Below, in pieces: positions 1 to 4,927 of a stretch of 6,260 nt of DNA. Origin of the DNA: Phycisphaerae bacterium (GTDB lineage Bacteria; Planctomycetota; Phycisphaerae; Sedimentisphaerales; SM23-30); the NCBI GenBank assembly GCA_021736565.1, contig JAIPFO010000235.1, positions 1 to 6,260 on the forward strand, read 5' to 3'. The position numbers and the translations under genes were made by a program. The number at the start of each line of letters is the position of its first letter. Position 1 is the first letter of the stretch. Below the pieces are notes generated by a model, which searched no databases, was not told the DNA's origin, and saw only the letters and a list, made by a program, of their open reading frames with translations.

Positions 1-357
1 GACGGTCGCGTAGTCCCCGGCACTGGCCAGCAACGGCTGGCAATACGCGAGGTTATTGGCCTTCATCCAGAAGGCCACCGTTATGTCAGGACCGGAGGTG
101 ACATCGGGCCCGCAGTTGACATAGTTACCGTTGGCAGTGAATTCAAGTGCCGCATTGCCCATTTTACCCGGCAATAGCCATGTGGAGCCAGTGATCTCAC
201 CATGGTTACCGCCGGTCACATCGGCAGCAACGGTCCCTTGCCCCTCGTCAAATGGCCAATACCCCACCAAATCAGCCCTGGCATACCCTGGCAGCCCTAC
301 GAGCAGGTGTAATAGACCAACTCCCATTATGGTTTTTACTGATAACTTAATTCTCAT
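1..357 (-). CDS. Secreted LamG (concanavalin A-like) domain protein, N-terminal part
   Basis: The gene starts at ATG 357-355 and stays open to the left edge, giving 119 visible residues; the C-terminus is missing. The start is supported by a strong ribosome binding site AAGGAGA (371-365), seven bases upstream. Residues 1-28 form a Sec signal peptide: basic MRIK, a hydrophobic stretch GVGLLHLLVGLPG, then a YARA cleavage site before DLVG. The mature part opens with LVGYWPFDEGQGT, then VTGGNHGEITGSTW, a GNAALEF strand, NGNYVNCGPD and ITVAFWMKA. This is the usual strand order of LamG/laminin-G-3 (jelly-roll) domains, which often bind carbohydrate or sit in large surface and secreted proteins. It would act outside the inner membrane. 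Its ligand and total length cannot be told. It lies 479 bases from the next gene and is probably transcribed separately. Domain call is confident; function is not known. Confidence 0.85.
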   Translation of the reverse strand, partial: MRIKLSVKTIMGVGLLHLLVGLPGYARADLVGYWPFDEGQGTVAADVTGGNHGEITGSTWLLPGKMGNAALEFTANGNYVNCGPDVTSGPDITVAFWMKANNLAYCQPLLASAGDYATV

Positions 358-836
358 TAGAAAGTCTCCTTCAATTCAAGGTTCATGCATCTAAACGTAT
401 TGAACACAGATCAATAACCCGCCTCCTGCCTGATCTATTTTCAGAAAAATAAAGTTCTAAGGCATATATATATTGAATACTACAGCGTAATTCAGGCGAC
501 CTTGGATACTGAAACAACGTTTTTGGTACTGATAACGGGGCTTGCAGGCCTCATTATTTCTAAGCCGCACTGTAATATCTATTATACAGAAGAAATGATA
601 AACAGCAACGCCATTTTGCGTCTATTTCCCATTATTATGCGATTTGCATTCGTCTGAAGATCAGTTGCTTTTGTGTCAAACTGAAATATATTCTTGGATG
701 CCTGCTAAAAACCGATGAGTTTATGAACATTAACTACTTGAAGAGCATTGATTTAACAGCGTATAAATCACTGTAGTACAGGGGCAATACTAACGGCCCT
801 TTTGATGAAAAATGACCGTAACAAGAATAGTTGTCG
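358..836. other. 479-base non-coding gap between DUF2279 and LamG genes
   Basis: I see no credible gene here; open frames on both strands are very short and lack ribosome binding sites. The gap holds the leader of the LamG gene, a candidate promoter (581-608), an 11-base palindrome CTGTAGTACAG (771-781), an AGATCA/TGATCT inverted repeat (408-413 and 431-436), and two related blocks TTGGATACTGA (502-512) and TTGGTACTGA (523-532). No T-tailed hairpin was found after the DUF2279 stop codon. Confidence 0.6.
581..608 (-). promoter_or_regulatory. Candidate sigma-70 promoter for the LamG gene
   Basis: Read on the minus strand, TTGCTG (608-603) and a perfect TATAAT (586-581) are 16 bases apart. The -35 matches consensus only in TTG, but the -10 is perfect and preceded by TG. 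It would leave a 5' leader of roughly 215 bases before the LamG ATG. AT-rich intergenic DNA gives such matches by chance, so this is only a candidate. Confidence 0.3.
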
Positions 837-1652
837 CTAATGAAATGTCGATGACGATTGGATATATGTATAGGGGATCTGGATGTAATCAAATATTCTC
901 CATGCATTATGGCCGGTGATTTGTTCTATCAGGTAGGTGGCATTCAAGCCGATGCCTACATAGGTAGATCGCTTTTGAGAGTGGCCAGCACTATCGTTAT
1001 CATAACCGCGTGTATAATAACCGACATGAAATTCCATGGCCTTCAGTAAGGCATTGTTGGTTTTCAGGAACCCGTCTGGTTTTAAGGCCAGTAAATATTT
1101 CTGGCCGGAATAATCTGTAAAGGGATCGGATTGGTTTCCGTTGCGGAACGCCGAGGAAGGGATCCATTCCATACGGAAGTCGATTTTCTCTCTGATGGCG
1201 GGGTATCGGTTTCGCAGATACGCCATGGTGACACCGACGGTGTCCATGACCTCATCTTCCCAACTAAAGCCATGTTCGTTACTGGAACCATCGGCGAATT
1301 CCATCAAGGTCATTTGAGACCAACTGCTCAATGCCCCGCCGAGATTTGCTTCCTGGTCGGAAAAGCCCCAGTGTGCATAGATATTTTTATACAGGGTCGC
1401 CATGACATAAGCACCATAGGCATGTCCCAGCTTATCGGCACCGCCATATTTGGTATTACGGCCGAACCAGCCTTCATTTTTAAACGTTAACGCGGAGCTC
1501 CCGTAATCCCAGTTGCCAATGCCGACGGCTAGAATTCCACCAACCACGGCCAGGTTGAGCGCGACGACCTTCTTTTTTCGAGGCCAGTCCTTCATGGATT
1601 GTATCCCATCGGATAAACTATTTTTATCATCAGCTTCGTGACGATCAATCAT
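837..1652 (-). CDS. DUF2279-family (YfiM-like) envelope protein
   Basis: A 271-residue protein when read from ATG 1652. Residues 20-50 (MKDWPRKKKVVALNLAVVGG then the rest of a hydrophobic segment ending in NWDY) hold one membrane segment or uncleaved anchor. Residues 59-82 carry the family hallmark: NEGWFG, TKYGGADKLGHAYGAY, with the conserved D-K-x-G-H. Later parts are SSWSQMTLMEFADG, a DPFTDYSGQKYLLALK block (177-192), and a C-terminus with alternating strands such as YVGIGLNATYL and IPYTYI, which hints at an envelope location. I know no biochemical activity for this family. The family-like part begins near Met20 (codon at 1595), which has a weak GGGA eight bases upstream and may be the ancestral start. 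Residues 1-19 instead continue a PAP2-like frame that begins at 1774 in another phase (see that entry). ATG 1652 overlaps the stop of that short frame as ATGA, which favours coupled translation from 1652. Family call is fairly sure; the start is open. Confidence 0.75.
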   Translation of the reverse strand: MIDRHEADDKNSLSDGIQSMKDWPRKKKVVALNLAVVGGILAVGIGNWDYGSSALTFKNEGWFGRNTKYGGADKLGHAYGAYVMATLYKNIYAHWGFSDQEANLGGALSSWSQMTLMEFADGSSNEHGFSWEDEVMDTVGVTMAYLRNRYPAIREKIDFRMEWIPSSAFRNGNQSDPFTDYSGQKYLLALKPDGFLKTNNALLKAMEFHVGYYTRGYDNDSAGHSQKRSTYVGIGLNATYLIEQITGHNAWRIFDYIQIPYTYIQSSSTFH

Positions 1653-1774
1653 CCATTGCTGCAGGTCCCGGTGATAAAATGGTCCTGTACCGCCAAGTCG
1701 CTATTGGTTCTTTCAAAGAGAATTATCACCCCGGCCAGCAACGCAAGGTGGATCTCCAGAGTTTTTAACAGCAT
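1649..1774 (-). pseudogene. PAP2-phosphatase-like N-terminal remnant, 41 codons, frameshifted into DUF2279
   Basis: ATG 1774-1772 follows GGAG (1786-1783) by eight bases, the second-best ribosome binding site in the window. The frame encodes one membrane helix (LALLAGVIILF) and then ERTNSDLAVQDHF, ending at TGA 1651-1649. If one base is added at the T4 run (minus-strand 1679-1676), the frame continues as DHFYHRDLQQWMIDRHEADD straight into the DUF2279 reading frame. The pattern of helix, (L/F)E, DLxxQDxFY, WxIDRxE and DGI resembles the N-terminus of membrane PAP2 (type 2 phosphatidic acid phosphatase) proteins as I remember them; none of the PAP2 catalytic motifs (KxxxxxxRP, SGH, SRxxxxxHxxxD) follows. 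The stop overlaps the DUF2279 start as ATGA. It may therefore be a decayed PAP2 gene, a sequencing error in a fused gene, or a short membrane leader peptide that couples translation. I prefer relic or fusion over chance because of the strong ribosome site and the continuous similarity across the phase change. Confidence 0.5.
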
Positions 1775-1814
1775 TAGTCCTTCTCCGAAAACAAATCGTT
1801 TTCAATTCCATAAC

Positions 1815-1830
1815 GCCCTGCTAGCAAGGC
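1815..1830. promoter_or_regulatory. 16-base palindrome upstream of the PAP2-like/DUF2279 unit
   Basis: GCCCTGCTAGCAAGGC is a near-perfect palindrome: GCC and GGC arms flank the perfect core TGCTAGCA, with one mismatched pair. It lies about 40 bases upstream of the ATG at 1774 and just downstream of a weak promoter-like stretch (TTGACT at 1860-1855, TATACA nearby but only 13 bases away). Its place suits a repressor operator or a small leader hairpin; no regulator can be named. Confidence 0.3.
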
Positions 1831-1932
1831 ATAGGTGTATAAAAAAAGAGCGAAAGTCAACTACAAGAAAAATACCTGAAAACTAATATCGAATTAAAGC
1901 TCTTTATTACGCCAAGCCATTAAGGGATGCAT

Positions 1933-3819
1933 TTATTTCCAGATGAACCGGCTCATATCTTTCATAATATCCAACAAAACATCTCTATGGGTGTCATAGA
2001 ATTGTTCATTGTCCGATACCTGTTCATCATCAGCGGTGGTGATCTGCTGGTCCAAAAAGCCATAGCCTTTGAGAGGAAATACCGCTTTGTATTGGTTATC
2101 GGCATAGCCCAGCTTATCCCAGTCTGCGAAGATCGTATATTGCCTTAAATGGTCACCATATAAATCGTAACCGAGACTGTAATCGGCCGGGTCATTTTTG
2201 ACACCCAGAATAGTCATCAGGGTCGCGGGGATATCCAGATGACTGGTCATGCGGGAAATCTTTTGAGGGACCTTGCCCGGAGAGAGCAGGATCAAGGGGA
2301 CCTGCGTTTGCTCCTGATTAAACCTGGAGTTATGGCCCCAATGCCCTTTTTCCATGAATTCTTCACCATGATCGCCGGTGACAATCACAACCGTAGAGTC
2401 TAACAGCTTCTTTTCGGCCAAGTATTTAAAGATGCGGTCAAATTGACTATCCAGGTGATTGCAGGAATTGATATAACGGTTTTTTATCAAAGGCATATCT
2501 TTTTCGAGATCGGCGGTGGCGTAGTTAAAATTTTCAAGATAAGGCTCACGAATGATATTTTCAGGTGGAAAATAATATCGCGCATGAGGTGACTCAAAAA
2601 ACATGAACGTCATAAAAGGTTTATCGACGTCGCGGCCATCGATAAAGCTCAGCATATCGGTCACATTTTCACGGTCTCTCTGCCAGCCCGGGCCTTTTAA
2701 TCCATCATGCAGTTTTTCCGTGGGGATACGGGCGAAAATATTTCGGTCAAATTCCGGATAGGAAAATTTCGCACTGGAATACATACTCATCTGGTAATGA
2801 TTATTCAGAAGCAAATCTATCAGAACCGGGCCCCGCTGTTCATTGAGGAAATCGAACCAGTAACTGCCGTACAGGCCGTAGAACATGCTAAATAGTCCCA
2901 TACGCGTGCCATTACCACTACTGTAATGATTCTGAAACCAGCAGGACTGTTGGGCAAATTTGTACGTTTGCGGCATGATATCGGCATCCACCATATCGGC
3001 CCTGAGCGACTCTGCGACCAGCCAGACCACATTATACTGTTTGGCATCCGGCTTTGTGTCTATGGCCTTGAGCGGATAGTTCAACCCGGTAAAATTTCTC
3101 TGTCGAAATTTGATTTGTTCTTTTTGGGCAGGTTCAAATCCCAAATTATCCAATATATGACGAAAAGTGATCGGCAGATACATCGGAAAGGATTTTGACG
3201 CCACTAAAATCGGATATCGATAAGAATAACTGCACACGCCATACGTGACCCCCTGAAACAGAGCCGCGATCCCAATAATCACGCTTAATAGTATAACAAT
3301 TCTTTTGCTCATGCGGCTGGATAAAAACCGCAGTAAATTACCTTTCTTCACAACCACCAGCAGCAGTAAAAGACCCTGCAAGATGATAAAACCTGAAATA
3401 ATAGCCGTAAAAGTCCATGTTGAAGAACTGCTCCCGCCCAGGGACTCCAATCCACCTTCAGTGGTAATAAGATTCCAGACAAATCCATTAATATGAAAAT
3501 CATACATTCGAAATATCGTCTTATCGGCAAAGATGAAAATCTGCACCAGGGAAGCCATTAACACCAACAGGCTGTAGAAGATCAGACGTTTTTTAACCGT
3601 CGTAGTTGCCTTTAACCATTGGCCGCATACCATCACCACCAGTATCGGGACCATATACACCGCGCCATAGCAAATCCAAACACTAAGGGTAAATAAGACA
3701 ACAATCGAATCAGTGAATCTGATATTGCCCATGTAACCAGACATGTTGACAAGGACAGCAATGTAGGTCAAAAGAAAATAAATCCATAAATGATCATTTT
3801 TTTTTTCAGTTTTTTCCAT
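1933..3819 (-). CDS. Inner-membrane sulfatase-fold enzyme, YejM/PbgA-like, catalytic residues present
   Basis: A 628-residue protein. Five hydrophobic segments lie at about residues 11-30, 38-68, 78-97, 136-158 and 173-196, followed by an extracytoplasmic sulfatase/alkaline-phosphatase-fold domain from about 260 to 628. Visible metal-site and nucleophile motifs are NVVWLVAES (Glu270), SSGNGTRMG (Thr305), ESPH (His412) and TGDHGEE (Asp483, His484), followed by GHWGH. In LtaS and EptA, the equivalent Glu, Thr, Asp and His bind metal and carry the phospho-intermediate. The layout around the helices (HINGFVWNLI), SSGNxTxxGxFxxFYG and the RFI ending look like YejM/PbgA rather than EptA; in enterobacterial YejM the active site is degraded and the protein acts as a regulator of LPS synthesis. 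I infer a metal-dependent hydrolase or phospho-head-group transferase acting on an envelope lipid or glycan; the substrate is unknown. It starts 25 bases after the phosphatase gene, so both are probably one operon. The ribosome site is weak (CGGAAA), and codons 6-9 hold an A10 run. Confidence 0.85.
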   Translation of the reverse strand: MEKTEKKNDHLWIYFLLTYIAVLVNMSGYMGNIRFTDSIVVLFTLSVWICYGAVYMVPILVVMVCGQWLKATTTVKKRLIFYSLLVLMASLVQIFIFADKTIFRMYDFHINGFVWNLITTEGGLESLGGSSSSTWTFTAIISGFIILQGLLLLLVVVKKGNLLRFLSSRMSKRIVILLSVIIGIAALFQGVTYGVCSYSYRYPILVASKSFPMYLPITFRHILDNLGFEPAQKEQIKFRQRNFTGLNYPLKAIDTKPDAKQYNVVWLVAESLRADMVDADIMPQTYKFAQQSCWFQNHYSSGNGTRMGLFSMFYGLYGSYWFDFLNEQRGPVLIDLLLNNHYQMSMYSSAKFSYPEFDRNIFARIPTEKLHDGLKGPGWQRDRENVTDMLSFIDGRDVDKPFMTFMFFESPHARYYFPPENIIREPYLENFNYATADLEKDMPLIKNRYINSCNHLDSQFDRIFKYLAEKKLLDSTVVIVTGDHGEEFMEKGHWGHNSRFNQEQTQVPLILLSPGKVPQKISRMTSHLDIPATLMTILGVKNDPADYSLGYDLYGDHLRQYTIFADWDKLGYADNQYKAVFPLKGYGFLDQQITTADDEQVSDNEQFYDTHRDVLLDIMKDMSRFIWK

Positions 3820-3844
3820 TTTATATTTTTTCCGTTATACGAAG

Positions 3845-4468
3845 TTATTTTAGAGCAGGATCTAATTTTTTCGTTTTATCTCTGTCATTACCGAGGCAGC
3901 AATGTAATGTGGATACCGGCGTCGAATCCGGTTCATAATTCAGTACAAAATCCCTAAAGCCCTTATATCGACTGGAATTAAAGTCATGTCCGAAATCTGG
4001 CATGGCATGCATGATGCTCTCATTGTCCAGCCCGTGTTGGGTTTTTACATATGCGGCAATCATCATTCCGGTGCGTAAAACACCCTGTTTACAATGTACC
4101 AGTACGGGCTGATGTTCCTGACTTGACGCAATGGCAAGAAATTCGTTTACCTGTTCTTCCGTCGGAGCTTTTGACATCATCAGCGGGATATGGATCAGTT
4201 GAATATTATGTTCGTGGCAAAAATCCACTTCATCTTTGTACCATGGCTTTTCACTATATTCCTTTGGGCGGGTCAGGTTAATAATTGTCCGGATCTGGTG
4301 GCGTTTGCAAATGCCTTTGAGACCGGAGAGTGCCAATGCACCGCAGCGGTATATTTTTCCTTTTTCCACCGTGCTAAAATGATAATAGATCTTATGCCGA
4401 TATACAGCGAAAGCAATCAGGCCGGTAACCGCCAGAAGAAGAAGAATAATAGTGATGTATGATTCCAT
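3845..4468 (-). CDS. Membrane-anchored dual-specificity/tyrosine phosphatase-fold protein
   Basis: A 207-residue protein. Residues 4-23 are a hydrophobic anchor (YITIILLLLAVTGLIAFAVY) followed by RHK, so the catalytic part is expected on the cytoplasmic face. It then shows GKIYRCGAL and IRTIINLTRP, the usual first strands of bacterial DSP/PTP-like enzymes, and the signature VHCKQGVLRTG with nucleophile Cys126 and Arg132 (HCX5RTG). The phosphatase fold ends near residue 179; the last 28 residues (from DSTPVS to the end) look added and lie over a repeat-like DNA segment. Enzymes of this fold remove phosphate from protein tyrosine or from lipids (PTPMT1 acts on phosphatidylglycerophosphate). The membrane anchor and the sulfatase-fold partner 25 bases downstream favour a lipid or envelope substrate, but that is inference. 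The gene follows a PmrA-type promoter by about 300 bases. Its start lies in a 10-bp tandem repeat, and a good GGGGA is 14 bases away, rather far; a weak GGA sits five bases from the ATG. Confidence 0.85.
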   Translation of the reverse strand: MESYITIILLLLAVTGLIAFAVYRHKIYYHFSTVEKGKIYRCGALALSGLKGICKRHQIRTIINLTRPKEYSEKPWYKDEVDFCHEHNIQLIHIPLMMSKAPTEEQVNEFLAIASSQEHQPVLVHCKQGVLRTGMMIAAYVKTQHGLDNESIMHAMPDFGHDFNSSRYKGFRDFVLNYEPDSTPVSTLHCCLGNDRDKTKKLDPALK

Positions 4469-4493
4469 TAAGTTCCATTAAGTCCCCTTAAGT
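4464..4493 (-). repeat. Three-copy 10-bp tandem repeat over the phosphatase start codon
   Basis: On the minus strand the units are ACTTAAGGGG, ACTTAATGGA and ACTTAATGGA: two exact copies and one variant. The last two each contain an ATG (4478 and 4468). ATG 4468 opens the phosphatase; ATG 4478 lies four bases after GGGGA but opens only a 28-codon out-of-frame ORF (4478-4392). Each unit also carries the CTTAAG/CTTAAT hexamer found in the upstream promoter box, though with a 10-bp and not 11-bp step. Confidence 0.9.
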
Positions 4494-4774
4494 GACGCCA
4501 GCGTCATTACCGGCGCGTCGGGTGTTGAAGCCCATTTCCCGCATCTTAGAGGTTGTTTTTAGATACGAATATTGACTTATGACGCGGGAGTCTTAGGTGT
4601 ACATTTTATTTTTTTCTGTATAATCCCTTTTGGGTTTTGTTTATTGTCTTGCAGGGCGCATTATTTTTTGCGAGGCAGTAATGATGGATATCCCTGGAGA
4701 ATGGCGTTATTGTAACGTTCCCTTATTCATTGTCTAAGGTAATTACGGAGCCCCCAGAAGACTTATTCGCTATG
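4469..4774 (-). other. Long (about 300-base) untranslated leader of the phosphatase-sulfatase operon
   Basis: This is the stretch between the transcription start inferred from the TATAAT at 4786-4781 and the phosphatase ATG. It has no convincing gene: an 18-codon minus-strand frame (4543-4487, MREMGFNT...) lacks a clear ribosome site. It contains the inverted repeat TGACGC-CA-GCGTCA (4493-4506), an AT-rich middle and the repeat at the start codon. No known riboswitch was recognised. Confidence 0.5.
4493..4506. promoter_or_regulatory. 14-base inverted repeat TGACGC-CA-GCGTCA
   Basis: Six-base arms with a two-base centre, directly upstream of the tandem repeat and ribosome binding region of the phosphatase gene. 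The centre is too short for a stable RNA loop without opening pairs, so a protein operator is as likely as a hairpin. TGACGC also recurs in part at 4579-4583 (GACGC). Confidence 0.35.
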
Positions 4775-4780
4775 GGGGGC
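4750..4780. other. Inverted repeat GCCCCC ... GGGGGC next to the promoter start point
   Basis: GCCCCC at 4750-4755 pairs with GGGGGC at 4775-4780 across a 19-base gap. No T run follows on either strand, so it is not an intrinsic terminator. It begins immediately downstream of the -10 box and spans the expected start point near 4774, so most of one arm may be untranscribed or at the very 5' end of the mRNA. Confidence 0.4.
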
Positions 4781-4813
4781 ATTATAGAGACTGAACCTTA
4801 AGTGAACCTTAAA
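4781..4813 (-). promoter_or_regulatory. PmrA/OmpR-type activator box with -10 element for the phosphatase-sulfatase operon
   Basis: On the minus strand two 11-base direct repeats, TTTAAGGTTCA (4813-4803) and CTTAAGGTTCA (4802-4792), differ at one position. This fits the established PmrA/BasR (and QseB-like) site YTTAAK-N5-YTTAAK almost ideally. A perfect TATAAT (4786-4781) follows 10 bases after the second CTTAAG hexamer, the spacing at which OmpR-family regulators replace the -35 contact; no TTGACA-like -35 is present. Transcription would run toward the phosphatase and sulfatase genes. The histidine kinase immediately upstream is the natural candidate for the controlling system, with its response regulator expected outside the window. 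Confidence 0.8.
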
Positions 4814-4874
4814 AGCCCCATAAATTTATTTTCTGGAGCGACCGCCGAAAGAGGGGACTGTTCAATATGACCGT

Positions 4875-4899
4875 TAAATCCTTTATGGTTAAGGATTTA
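4875..4899. other. 9-bp perfect hairpin in the 3' region after the kinase gene
   Basis: TAAATCCTT (4875-4883) and AAGGATTTA (4891-4899) form a nine-pair stem with a seven-base loop. It starts 28 bases past the kinase stop codon. In the kinase transcript the T-rich run (T8 C T7, 4922-4907) lies before and not after the stem, so it is not a standard intrinsic terminator; it could protect the 3' end or be a protein site. Confidence 0.45.
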
Positions 4900-4927
4900 T
4901 AATGATAAAAAAAGAAAAAAAATGCGA

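Noticed and set aside
131..394. 87-codon plus-strand frame across the LamG gene start.
   Set aside because: Antisense shadow: the minus strand has a clear signal peptide, domain motifs and ribosome site at the same place.
771..781. CTGTAGTACAG as a LexA site.
   Set aside because: LexA sites need CTGT-N8-ACAG; here only three bases separate the arms.
786..834. Possible terminator after DUF2279 (ACGG ... CCGT with T/A-rich loop).
   Set aside because: Only four strong pairs and no downstream T run on the minus strand.
3125..3145. GGTTCAAATCCC with flanking TTTGGG/CCCAAA, resembling a tRNA T arm.
   Set aside because: It lies inside the sulfatase-fold coding frame and has no acceptor, D or anticodon arms around it.
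4681..4737. 18-codon plus-strand ORF (MMDIPGEWRYC...) with GAGG five bases upstream, followed by the inverted repeat at 4750-4780, like a leader-peptide attenuator.
   Set aside because: No gene follows on the plus strand and it would oppose the promoter at 4781-4813; its length is within chance expectation.
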